DNA of 64,000 nt from assembly GCA_003135055.1 (NCBI GenBank), contig PLDF01000184.1, positions 1 through 64,000 of the forward strand, read 5' to 3'. Positions 48,852 through 58,058 of this stretch are shown one piece after another. The translations under genes and the position numbers were made by a program. The DNA comes from Bryobacterales bacterium. Its GTDB lineage: Bacteria; Acidobacteriota; Terriglobia; Bryobacterales; Bryobacteraceae. The stretch's first letter is position 1, and the number at the start of each line of letters is the position of its first letter. The notes under the pieces were generated by a model, which was not told the DNA's origin, ran no database searches, and saw only the letters and a list, made by a program, of their open reading frames with translations.

Positions 48852-49409
48852 TCACTCCTCGCCCTCCGCGTACTTCGCAAAAACGAGATTCATCTCGTCA
48901 CCGACGCCGTAACCGAAATCTTGGGTGATGCCGCGTACTCGATCCAGCCTGGCGATCAGGCCGGCCTGGATGGCGTCGGGCAAAGTCTTTGCAACGCCGA
49001 GAGCCTGCCCGAACATGCGCACCAGTGCGCCGAGGTAGATCTCGTCGTCATTGCCGACATCGTTACAAAACCTGGCGCCCCGTTCGCAGAAGTACACCAT
49101 CAACTCCGCCACCCCGGCGGGGTCGCCAACCGCCTTCTTGTAGTCGGCAATGGCTTGTTTAGCCTTGGCGACGGACGTTGTGACCTGCCTTCGAAAGATG
49201 TCGGGGTAAAGTCATCGGTCTATCGTCTCCTTGTAGTTTCCCAGGACGTCCTCGACCAAGCCGAAACGGTTGTGAAGAAACGTCTGATTGTCCTTGTGCG
49301 CAGCGTAGAGATCCTGGACCAGGCTTAGCAATTGATTGCGATCGAAAGTCGCGAGCTTCGCTTTGACGTCTGTCCACTTCAGTAGGGATTTAGATTGGCG
49401 TTTCGCCAT
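48852..49409 (-). pseudogene. DUF6155-like protein interrupted by one in-frame TGA
   Basis: KLATFDRNQLLSLVQDLYAAHKDNQTFLHNRF...NYKETIDR*LYPDIFRRQVTTSVAKAKQAIADYKKAVGDPAGVAELMVYFCERGARF...; same frame both sides of 49212-49214. Confidence 0.7.
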
Positions 49410-49429
49410 ATGTGCTTGTTCGATTCTAC

Positions 49430-49640
49430 CGGCTTCTAGCGATGGGAGGGCAGGAGTCAGGATGCCGGTGCAGTGTTGGTCGAATGCCTCGTGCTCATCG
49501 GCGGTGAGAAGGCAGACCTGGCCGGTGAGGCCGTGACGATAAGCGTTGAGGCGAGTGCGATGCTTGCCTTTTTCGGTTTGGGACCGGTAGAGTGCTGCGC
49601 GTTGGCTAAGTTGGCGACTAATTGATCCATGGACGGCATG
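49430..49640 (-). pseudogene. Frameshifted NAQHSTGP-type hypothetical protein
   Basis: MPSMDQLVANLANAQHSTGP in one frame, QTEKGKHRTRLNAYRHGLTGQVCLLTADEHEAFDQH in another. Confidence 0.6.
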
Positions 49641-49829
49641 TGTGTATTTACCTCCGGAGCGCAGCCGCGGGGCCGGCGTTCTGCGGCTGCATGGGCAAAA
49701 GGCGGGTATCTTGTTGAGACGAATGGAGCCGGAATCTGTGACTCTTAAGCGGCCAATACCGGAAAACACTGATTGGTAGGCTTTGCCGGTGTGTTTGCAG
49801 CGCCTTTTTGGGCTCCGGGGCGGTTAGTG

Positions 49830-50290
49830 CTGCGATGTGACCACCAGGGCAATCACCAATTGCAGACAATCCGGTCGCTTATCCCGGCTGTATCCCCGCT
49901 TGGCCTTCGCATTCCGCTCCATCTCCCCTTCGAAGCATGTGCTCGTCAGATCGTAAAGCAGCACTTCGAAATCGGCGTGGAACAGATCCGCCCATTTCTG
50001 TTTGAGACAGACGAATAACTCCTCCTTGTGCTCCAGCACCCGGTCCAGACAGCGGTACAGCCGGTCCTTCTCAGCCACGGCAAAGTCGGTTTCCAGTAAC
50101 TCGTCATGGCGCTGTCCACGAACCATTGCCGGTGCAGGCGCTACTCGCTGCCTGGGTCCAACAGCCGATTCACCACCAGCAGCCGCAGCACTTTCTCCCA
50201 ACTCACCGTCTCGCGCGCTTCCGGCAAACGCTGCTGCCAGGCGATGCAACAACCTGTGTCCGAGGAGTCTTGCGCCAAGGCCATCGAATG
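49830..50290 (-). mobile_element. IS1634-like transposase remnant
   Basis: RLPEARETVSWEKVLRLLVVNRLLDPGSE + LLETDFAVAEKDRLYRCLDRVLEHKEELFVCLKQKWADLFHADFEVLLYDLTSTCFEGEMERNAKAKRGYSRDKRPDCLQLVIALVVT across frames; truncated. Confidence 0.7.
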
Positions 50291-50705
50291 TGCGAACGGC
50301 CTTACACCTACGGACCGCGATGTTCGGGCCCTCGCGCGAACCGAGCAAAGGTACTGGCGCAAAAGACTCGTTTCCGGGCAACATTTGTACTCATGTGCGC
50401 TTTGTAGCAGGCCCCTTCCTGAGAACCTGATTGTAGTTGCTCACATTAAGCGTCGAAGCGAGTGCGACACAGGAGAAAGGCTCGATCCCGAGAACGTTAT
50501 GCGCGCTTGCCTTCTCGGTTGCGATGCCTTATTTGAGAAGCGCTACATCATCAAGGATAGCGCATCAAGAGCCGCGCCACAGGAGTGTTTTCCGTTCCGG
50601 TTCGCGATGCAGTTGCCCGGCTCAACAGGAAGCCTATCGGCGATATCAACTGGACGCCGAGCCGCGCAAGATACTTCGCGGCTCATGCAGGTCTAATTGA
50701 AGGCT
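50283..50705 (+). pseudogene. HNH endonuclease C-terminal remnant
   Basis: YSCALCSRPLPENLIVVAHIKRRSECDTGERLDPENVMRACLLGCDALFEKRYI, then other frame VRDAVARLNRKPIGDINWTPSRARYFAAHAGLIEG*. Confidence 0.65.
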
Positions 50706-50972
50706 GACGATCTCGATGAACCGGCAACACAAGCGCTGTCGCACGGCGATTCGACATCCAGCGCTCGCGTGGCGTGTTACTCCTCCCTAACACCGAAGCG
50801 TTTAGTTAGGAATCCGATCACCGGCGATAAATCCTCGTTCCAGCAGCAGACGCCCAGGAAGTCCGGGTTCTGAGAGCCAGGTCCTCAACGAACTGCGTTC
50901 CCTGATTTCGGCGTGTGCCAACAGGACGGCCGCTGAGCGCTCTAACTTAGTGAACGACGTTGGTGACTTGCC

Positions 50973-53519
50973 CTACATCAGCGTCAACGGGTCCACATCG
51001 ATCACCAACGCCGTGGCGCCCCATTTTCGCTGCATCGCAAACGCGCGGATCTGCTGCAGCAGTTGGTTCAACGCCTTGCGATTCGCCGCTTTGATCAGAA
51101 ACTGGTAGCGGAATTCGTTCTTCAGGCGCGGCACGGGCGCTTCGGCGGGGCCCATGATCTTCAGGTTTTCCGGAGTTGGCGTCATGGTCATGCCCAATTC
51201 GGTGCTCATCCGCATGGCTGCCTCCTGTTTCTCGGCGCGCACCAGCACGTTGGCCATGGCGCTGAAGGGCGGGTAGCGCATCATGCGGCGGAAGTGGATC
51301 TCCTTTTCGTAGAACCCCTGGTAATCGTGCGCGGCGGCGAAGCGAATGGCGTAGTGATCGGGATTGATGGTCTGCACCAGAACGATGCCGGGCAAACTGC
51401 CGCGCCCGGCGCGTCCCGCCACCTGAGTGAGTAACTGGAACGTTCGCTCGCCCGCGCGAAAATCGGGCATGCCGAGCCCCACATCGGCCGACACTACTCC
51501 TACCAGCGTGACATTCGGGATATCGTGCCCCTTGGCGATCATCTGGGTGCCCACCAGAACGTCGTAATTGCCCTCGCGGAAACCCTGCAGGATGGTCTCG
51601 TATTGCCGCTTGCCGGTGACTGTGTCGCGGTCCAGCCGGGCGATGCGGGCCTTGGGGAATTCGCGGTGCAGCTCCTCTTCCACGCGCTCCGAACCCACTC
51701 CCAGAAAATAGATGTGATCGCTGGAGCACTTAGGGCAAAGGCTCGGAACCTTCTCGGCGTAGCCGCAGTAGTGGCATAACAGGCGGCGGTCGCGCTTATG
51801 ATAAGTCAGCGTGAGCGAGCAGTTGACGCACTGCACGCGCTCGCCGCAGGCGCGGCAGGCGACGAAGCTGGAAAATCCGCGCCGGTTGAGAAGCACGATG
51901 GTCTGCTCGCCGCTCTCGATGCGCTTGCCGAGGGCCTCGATCAGCTTCCGCGAGAACGTATTCTGCTTGCGCGTCTCCAGAAACTCCATGCGCATATCGA
52001 TCAGCTCCACCGCCGGCAGCGGCCGCGCTTCGATACGGCCCGGCAGCTCGAGCAGCGTATACTTGCCGCGCTCCGCGTTGTAGCGGCTTTCGAGGCTGGG
52101 CGTGGCCGAGCCCAGCACCACGCATGCGGCCGCGGCCTGCGCGCGCACGATGGCGACGTCGCGGCCGTTGTAGCGGGGCGTCTCTTCCTGTTTGTAACTG
52201 CCGTCGTGCTCTTCGTCCACCACGATCAGACCGAGGTTGCGTACCGGCGCGAAGACTCCCGAGCGCGTCCCCACCACCACCGAGGCCGCGCCGGAGCGAA
52301 TGCGCCGCCATTGGTCGGAGCGCTCGACATCGGTGAAGGCGCTGTGCAGAATGGCCACGCGGTCGCCGAAGCGCGAGAAAAACTGGCCGGCCATGGCGGG
52401 CGTAAGCGCGATCTCGGGCACCAGAAGCAGCGCGCTGCGGCCTTCGGCAACGGCGGTCTCAATAGCGTTGAGGTAGATCTCGGTCTTGCCCGAGCCGGTG
52501 ATGCCGTGCAACAGGAAGGTCTGGAATTGTTTCGCGCGGACGGCGCGGTCGATGTGATCGAAGGCATCCTGCTGGGCGGGGTTGAGCGTGTGGCGCGTGC
52601 GAACGGGGCCGGAAGCGATGGCGACGATTTCCGGCTTGAGCGTGACCACCGATTTGCGCGCCAGCGAGCGCGCGGCGATGCTGGCGTTCTTCACTGCGGC
52701 TTCCACGTCTTTCAGATTGTGCGAGCCGGGGTGCAGCTCGAGGAACGCGCGCAACTCGCGCTCGGCCTTATTTAGCTTGAGATCGCCGGGTTTGAGGCGA
52801 GTGGCGACGCTCACCAGCTCGACGCGCAGACGTTCGGAAGGCGCGCGGAGCGGGTCGCGCTCCGTTTGCACCTGCTCGGCGACGATGAACGCTTTGCGCT
52901 CGAGCGACTTGACGGCTTTGTCGGCAAGCGGCAGCGTTTTGGCTAAGTATGCAGCCGAGAGCGGGCGTTTTTCGAGCATGCGCAGGACTGCGACTACTGG
53001 GTCGTCGGGAGTGGTCTCGAGTAGAAGCTGACGCGCGGCGTCGCGGCCGGAATCGGTGAGCGACCAGATCTTGCCGCGGCGGATCTCAGACGCCAGCGGC
53101 AACATGCCGCGCAGCACTTCGCCCAGAGGCGCGCAGTAGTAATTTGCGATCCAGCGCCCCAGGGCGAGGAGTTCCGCGCCGAGCACGGGCTCGGAATCGA
53201 TGAGCCGCAGCGCCTCGCGGGTTGGGACGGATGGAGGATCGTCATGGCAGCGAAGAATCACTCCAGTGAGTTTGCGCGGGCCGAACGGGACCACGATGCG
53301 ACTGCCCGCGCGCACGCGATGCCGCAGGGTTTCCGGCAGCGCGTAAGTGAAAAGCTGATCGAGCGGCACGGGCAGGCTGACGTCGCAATAGAGGCTCGAC
53401 CCTTCGGGCATTACCCCATGGTAGCTGGAGGGCGGGAAAATGCTTTTGACGCTGAGGCGCTGGTCGTGAGAAAGAACCAAGTTTTTCGGGGTCTTCCACA
53501 GCGCAAGTCGTTGAAACAT
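50973..53519 (-). CDS. priA: Primosomal protein N' (replication restart helicase)
   Basis: LLHGITGSGKTEIYLNAIE, VVDEEHDGSYKQEETPRYNGRDVAIVRAQ, zinc-binding Cys pairs CRACGERVQCVNCSLTLTYHK...CHYCGY...CPKC; true start likely downstream, e.g. MPEGSSLYCDV. Confidence 0.96.
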   Translation of the reverse strand: MFQRLALWKTPKNLVLSHDQRLSVKSIFPPSSYHGVMPEGSSLYCDVSLPVPLDQLFTYALPETLRHRVRAGSRIVVPFGPRKLTGVILRCHDDPPSVPTREALRLIDSEPVLGAELLALGRWIANYYCAPLGEVLRGMLPLASEIRRGKIWSLTDSGRDAARQLLLETTPDDPVVAVLRMLEKRPLSAAYLAKTLPLADKAVKSLERKAFIVAEQVQTERDPLRAPSERLRVELVSVATRLKPGDLKLNKAERELRAFLELHPGSHNLKDVEAAVKNASIAARSLARKSVVTLKPEIVAIASGPVRTRHTLNPAQQDAFDHIDRAVRAKQFQTFLLHGITGSGKTEIYLNAIETAVAEGRSALLLVPEIALTPAMAGQFFSRFGDRVAILHSAFTDVERSDQWRRIRSGAASVVVGTRSGVFAPVRNLGLIVVDEEHDGSYKQEETPRYNGRDVAIVRAQAAAACVVLGSATPSLESRYNAERGKYTLLELPGRIEARPLPAVELIDMRMEFLETRKQNTFSRKLIEALGKRIESGEQTIVLLNRRGFSSFVACRACGERVQCVNCSLTLTYHKRDRRLLCHYCGYAEKVPSLCPKCSSDHIYFLGVGSERVEEELHREFPKARIARLDRDTVTGKRQYETILQGFREGNYDVLVGTQMIAKGHDIPNVTLVGVVSADVGLGMPDFRAGERTFQLLTQVAGRAGRGSLPGIVLVQTINPDHYAIRFAAAHDYQGFYEKEIHFRRMMRYPPFSAMANVLVRAEKQEAAMRMSTELGMTMTPTPENLKIMGPAEAPVPRLKNEFRYQFLIKAANRKALNQLLQQIRAFAMQRKWGATALVIDVDPLTLM

Positions 53520-53646
53520 GGTTCGTCGAAAATGATTTTGGTCGATTTTTTCTCACGACCGCCGAGGCGCTGAGATCGGCGCAGAGAACAACTATGAATG
53601 TCGAGCCGGCCGATCTTGTGAGCTGAAGGAAGTTCACCGCCGCGTT

Positions 53647-53670
53647 GACAGACGAAAGCGTCTGTCCTAC
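53647..53670. repeat. REP-like palindrome GACAGACG-AAAG-CGTCTGTC-CTAC
   Basis: Perfect 8-bp arms, 4-nt loop, CTAC tail as in 3666-3690. Confidence 0.7.
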
Positions 53671-53762
53671 GTAGGTCTTCAAAAATTAACTTGCATTACA
53701 GCCTAAGCCGCCCTATGATCGATAGGCGAACAAAAAGCGAATCCTACCCAACTGGAGGAAGC

Positions 53763-54260
53763 ATGAATATAGCCGAGACTCTCTTGCCGGAATTCGATCA
53801 TGAGATGGCCAACACGCGCATCGTGCTGGAGCGCGTTCCGGACGACAAATTGACCTGGAAGCCGCATCCCAAGAGCTGGGATATGGCGCATCTGGCGGGC
53901 CACCTGGCCACTATCCCAAGCTGGGGCGCCGATACTATCAACACCGACTCGCTGGATTATACCGGCTACCAGCCGCCGCCCGCGCCGGAATCGCGCGCTC
54001 AGATTCTGGCGGCGTTCGACAAAGGCGTGGTCTCCGCCCGCGCCGCCCTGGCAGGCGCCACTGACGAAAAGTTTATGCAGAACTGGTCGTTGAGCGCCAA
54101 CGGACAAACCTTCTTCACCATGCCGCGAATCGCGGTTCTGCGCAGTTTTGTGATGAACCACGCCATCCATCATCGCGCGCAACTGGGCGTGTATCTGCGC
54201 CTCAACGACATTCCGGTGCCGGCCATCTATGGGCCGTCCGCCGACGAAGGCTCAATGTAG
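53763..54260 (+). CDS. DinB family protein
   Basis: LLPEFDHEMANTRIVLERVPDDKLTWKPHPKSWDMAHLAGHLA...FVMNHAIHHRAQLGVYLRL. Confidence 0.93.
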   Translation: MNIAETLLPEFDHEMANTRIVLERVPDDKLTWKPHPKSWDMAHLAGHLATIPSWGADTINTDSLDYTGYQPPPAPESRAQILAAFDKGVVSARAALAGATDEKFMQNWSLSANGQTFFTMPRIAVLRSFVMNHAIHHRAQLGVYLRLNDIPVPAIYGPSADEGSM

Positions 54261-54276
54261 ACGAAGGCTCAATGTA
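54243..54276. repeat. 17-bp perfect tandem duplication GACGAAGGCTCAATGTA x2
   Basis: 54243-54259 and 54260-54276. Confidence 0.95.
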
Positions 54277-55594
54277 GCGGAAATCTCTCCCTGACAAGCT
54301 GCATTGCATCGCCGGAGGTGCGCAGCCGGCCTTCCAGTTGCGCGTCCTCCACGGCGGTCAATATCTCCGCAAAGCGCGGACCCGGCGGGTAGCCTTCGGC
54401 AATCAAATCGTCTCCCGTCAGCAACGGCTGCGGCTTCAAATGCTCGTCCGGGAATTCGGCGAGCTTCCGCTTCACCAGCTCGTACGATTCCAGATTGCGA
54501 TTGCTGGACGCACAATCGAGGCGATGCAGCTCCAGGTGCTCGTCGAACCTCGGCAGCCGCAGAAATCGCTTCAGCGTGCTCTCCTTCATCCGGCCGGCGT
54601 CTTTAAACTTCATGTGGTTCGATACCAGCGCCTCCACCTGCTCCATATCGTCCCGCGAGAACCGCAACCGGTGCAAAATCGCGTGCGCCATCCTCACGCC
54701 TTCTTCCACGTGGCCGTTGAAGCGGATGCGGTCCGCCACGCGGAACGTCGGCGGCTTGCCCACATCGTGCAGCAGCACCCCCATCGCCAGCGCCGGCGTG
54801 GGATGGTTGAGCTGCTGCAGCATCAACAGCGTGTGATTCCACACGTCGCCTTCGGGATGATATTGCGGCGGCTGTTCGACGCCCTTCATAGCCGCCACGT
54901 CGGGCAGAATATCCGCCAGCATCCCAGTAGCGTCCAGCAGCTCGAAGCCGTATCGCGCTCCACCCTCGGTGAGTATGCGCACCAGCTCGTCGCGCACTCG
55001 CTCGGCCGCCACCTTCAGGATGGACGCGTGGTTGCCGCGGATGGCCGCAAACGTCGCCGGCTCAATTTGAAACTTCAGGCGCGCGGCAAAGCGAACGGCG
55101 CGCAGCAGACGCAGGTGGTCCTCGCGGAATCGCGCTTCCGGATCGCCGATGGCCCGGATCACGCCGCGCTCCAGATCGACCCGCCCGCCGACGCAATCGA
55201 GCACCTCGCCCGAATCCGGGTCCATCATCAGGCCATTGACGGTGAAGTCGCGCCGCTGCGCGTCCCTGGCGGGATCGGTCTCGAAGTGCACCGCGTCGGG
55301 ACGCCGCCCGTCGCTGTACTCCTGGTCGCTGCGGAAAGTCGCCACCTCAACCTGCGCGACAGCGTTGCGCACCAGCACCACGCCGAAATGCGCGCCCACG
55401 CGGCCGGAATTTGGAAACAGATCCATGATCCGGTCGGGCCGGGCGTCGGTCGAGATGTCGTAATCTTTCGGTGGAACGCCCAGCAACAGGTCGCGCACGC
55501 ACCCGCCCACCAAATACGCGCAGTGTCCCGCGCCGCGCAGCTTGGCGATCGCCTCCCGCGCCAGGGCATCCTGGAGAAGAGCCGGGGATTCCAT
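54269..55594 (-). CDS. CCA tRNA nucleotidyltransferase / poly(A) polymerase family with HD domain
   Basis: AYLVGGCVRDLLLGVPPKDYDISTDARP...RRDFTVNGLMMD...RFREDHLRLLRAVRFAARL; HD motif VLLHDVGKP. Confidence 0.93.
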   Translation of the reverse strand: MESPALLQDALAREAIAKLRGAGHCAYLVGGCVRDLLLGVPPKDYDISTDARPDRIMDLFPNSGRVGAHFGVVLVRNAVAQVEVATFRSDQEYSDGRRPDAVHFETDPARDAQRRDFTVNGLMMDPDSGEVLDCVGGRVDLERGVIRAIGDPEARFREDHLRLLRAVRFAARLKFQIEPATFAAIRGNHASILKVAAERVRDELVRILTEGGARYGFELLDATGMLADILPDVAAMKGVEQPPQYHPEGDVWNHTLLMLQQLNHPTPALAMGVLLHDVGKPPTFRVADRIRFNGHVEEGVRMAHAILHRLRFSRDDMEQVEALVSNHMKFKDAGRMKESTLKRFLRLPRFDEHLELHRLDCASSNRNLESYELVKRKLAEFPDEHLKPQPLLTGDDLIAEGYPPGPRFAEILTAVEDAQLEGRLRTSGDAMQLVRERFPLH

Positions 55595-55623
55595 CTGCTT
55601 ATCGTAAACTGGAAGGCGTGCCC

Positions 55624-57828
55624 ATGGAGTCTGAGCGGTCGACGACCGCGAAAGTGGTCGTCGCCACTACCGTAGCGCTCTCCTTTATTTCTTTTTGGAG
55701 AGCCGCCGCGATCGTCTTGAGCGATCTCGCCTCGTCCGCTTTCTACGCGGGCGGCATTGCCGAACACGCCATCGGAAAATCGGCTCCGTGGTTCATCATG
55801 GGCGTGATGCTTTTCAGTTTTGCGGTGCGCTCGGTGTATATGGAATCGAGCAGCATGTTCGTGCGCGGCGGCGTGTACGTGGTGGTCCGCGACGCCATGG
55901 GCCCGTTCATGGCGCGGCTTTCGGTTTCGTCGCTGATCTTCGATTACATTCTGACCGGCCCCATCAGCGTGGTGAGCGCGGGTCTGTATCTGGGCCACCT
56001 GCTGAACGAGTTCGCCGATATGTTCCACGTTCATGGGCGGGTTTCGAACGCAGCTTTCGCCGCCTTCTTCGGCATCCTGGTGACCATGTATTTCTGGTGG
56101 AGCAACATCAAGGGCATCCAGGAATCGAGCGGCCAGGCGCTGCGGATCATGCAGATCACCACCGTGATGGTGGTCGCGTTTCTGATCTGGTGCCCTATCA
56201 CGCTGCTTCTGGCGCCCACGATTCAGATTCCGCCGGCGCCGCTGCCGCGCAACCTGCAGTTCAGTCCCGATGCGCTCGGCTGGTTCCGGGGCACCTTCTG
56301 GCCGCAGATCGGCATGGTGGCGATTATCATCGCGTTCGGCCACTCGCTGCTCTCTATGAGCGGCTTTGAAACGCTGGCGCAGGTTTACCGCGAGATCGCC
56401 TATCCCAAGCTGAAGAACCTGCGCCGCACCGGCAATCTGGTTTGCGTTTACGCCGTGATTTGCACGGGCGTCATCACGGTCTTCGCCGGCATGATTATCC
56501 CGGACAGCGTCCGCAAGGAGTACGTGGATAATCTGCTCGGCGGCCTGGCGATGCATCTGGCGGGGCCGTGGATTCTGCGGCTGCTGTTCCACGTTTTCGT
56601 GGTGATTGTGGGCGTGCTGATTCTTTCCGGCGCCGTAAATACTTCGATTATCGGCGCTAACGGCGTGATGAACCGCGTGGCCGAAGACGGCGTGCTGCTG
56701 GATTGGTTCCGCAAGCCGCAGCGCCGTTTTGGCACCACCTACCGCATCATCAACCTGATCACCGGGATGCAAATCGCCACCATTGCTTTGAGCCGCGGCG
56801 ACGTCAACCTGTTGGGCGAAGCGTACGCCTTCGGCGTGGTATGGAGCTTCTTTCTGAAGTCGCTGGGCGTGCTGGTGCTGCGTTACCGCCGCCACGATCA
56901 GGAGTATAAGCACCCCATCAACCTGCAGATTGGCGGCAAAGAGATTCCGGTGGGACTAATCCTGACCACGACGCTGCTGGGGCTGGTGGCGGTGGCCAAT
57001 CTCTTTTCGAAGCAGATCGCGACCATCTACGGCGTCGGATTTACGGCCGTGTTCTTCGTAGTCTTCACGATTTCCGAGCACATCAACGCTAAGAAAGTGG
57101 CGCACGGCAAGTCGGGCCTGGAAGAATTCAACCTGGATATGCGGCCCGATATCACCGCCGATTCGGTGCATGCGCGCCCCGGCTGCGTGCTGGTGGCGGT
57201 GCGCGATTACAACCATATGGTGCATGTGCAGACCGTGCTCGAAAAGACCAACCTGCGCCGGCACGATATCGTGGTGATGACCGTTCGGCCGGTTTCCACC
57301 GGCGCCGCCGAGTACGAGTTATCCGAAAAGCAGCTCTTCAGCGACTACGAAAAAGAGCTGCTCTCGCGCGTGGTAACCATAGCCGAAAAACTGGGCAAGA
57401 CGGTGGACCTTCTCGTCGTGCCCGGCGTCGATCCCTTCGACGCCATGGTGCAGACCGCGCAGAAACTCAAGGCTTCGCGTCTGGTCACGGGCGTCTCGCC
57501 GCGCATGGATTCGGAGGAGCTGGCGCGGCGTATCGGCCTGGCATGGGAAAAACTGCCCGAGCCCCGCCATCCGTTTTCGCTCGAAATCATCAGCGAAGGG
57601 CGACCCTCCATCTATGTCAACCTGGGTCCGCACCCGCCGCGTTTGTGGCCGGAGGACCTCGACCGCGCGCACGACCTGTGGCTGAAGTTATCGGAGAACT
57701 TCGGCTCGCGCCTGCATCATCGCGATGTAATCGGAGTGGCGCTGCGGCGTTTGGAAAAGGATCTCGACGCAGAGGAACGCAGCGGCGAAGTGCTGACGGA
57801 TCTGGAGAAGGAGCTGCGGAAAAACTGA
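55624..57828 (+). CDS. APC family permease with long C-terminal cytoplasmic domain
   Basis: Polytopic N-terminus (SSAFYAGGIAEHAIGKSAPWFIMGVMLFSFAVRSVYMESSSMFVRGGVYVVV); soluble C-terminus with VLVAVRDYNHM... Confidence 0.88.
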   Translation: MESERSTTAKVVVATTVALSFISFWRAAAIVLSDLASSAFYAGGIAEHAIGKSAPWFIMGVMLFSFAVRSVYMESSSMFVRGGVYVVVRDAMGPFMARLSVSSLIFDYILTGPISVVSAGLYLGHLLNEFADMFHVHGRVSNAAFAAFFGILVTMYFWWSNIKGIQESSGQALRIMQITTVMVVAFLIWCPITLLLAPTIQIPPAPLPRNLQFSPDALGWFRGTFWPQIGMVAIIIAFGHSLLSMSGFETLAQVYREIAYPKLKNLRRTGNLVCVYAVICTGVITVFAGMIIPDSVRKEYVDNLLGGLAMHLAGPWILRLLFHVFVVIVGVLILSGAVNTSIIGANGVMNRVAEDGVLLDWFRKPQRRFGTTYRIINLITGMQIATIALSRGDVNLLGEAYAFGVVWSFFLKSLGVLVLRYRRHDQEYKHPINLQIGGKEIPVGLILTTTLLGLVAVANLFSKQIATIYGVGFTAVFFVVFTISEHINAKKVAHGKSGLEEFNLDMRPDITADSVHARPGCVLVAVRDYNHMVHVQTVLEKTNLRRHDIVVMTVRPVSTGAAEYELSEKQLFSDYEKELLSRVVTIAEKLGKTVDLLVVPGVDPFDAMVQTAQKLKASRLVTGVSPRMDSEELARRIGLAWEKLPEPRHPFSLEIISEGRPSIYVNLGPHPPRLWPEDLDRAHDLWLKLSENFGSRLHHRDVIGVALRRLEKDLDAEERSGEVLTDLEKELRKN

Positions 57829-57840
57829 GCAGTGCGGTGG

Positions 57841-57925
57841 GACAGACGATCGTTCTTTGTCGTCTGTCAGGCGGCCGTACGTTAGCGAAACGCGACAGAC
57901 CACGAAAGGCGATGGTCTGTCCTAC
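57841..57925. repeat. Paired REP-like palindromes (GACAGACGA...TCGTCTGTC and GACAGACCA...TGGTCTGTC-CTAC)
   Basis: 9-bp perfect arms in each. Confidence 0.7.
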
Positions 57926-57956
57926 TAAGCGGCCGGCCGGGAGAAGTGCGTCCGGC

Positions 57957-58002
57957 GCGTTCACACGAGTGTGAACGCGCCACGCAGGAGTGCGTGCGCC
58001 AC
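57957..58002. repeat. Hairpin repeat GCGTTCACAC-GA-GTGTGAACGC + GCCACGCAGGAGTGCGTGCGCCAC
   Basis: 10-bp perfect arms; related to 24616-24673. Confidence 0.65.
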
Positions 58003-58058
58003 GTCCCTGAGCACTTAGCCGGCGAGTCTCATTGAATAGAGTGACAGCTAACTCCGGC

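Noticed and set aside
54338-55675. 445-aa plus-strand ORF opposite the CCA-transferase gene
   Set aside because: Antisense shadow with no recognisable motifs.
55228-56913. Long minus-strand ORF (561 aa) opposite the CCA-transferase and APC permease
   Set aside because: Low-complexity His/Arg/Gln-rich translation, spans two confidently assigned genes on both strands; a shadow ORF from high GC content.
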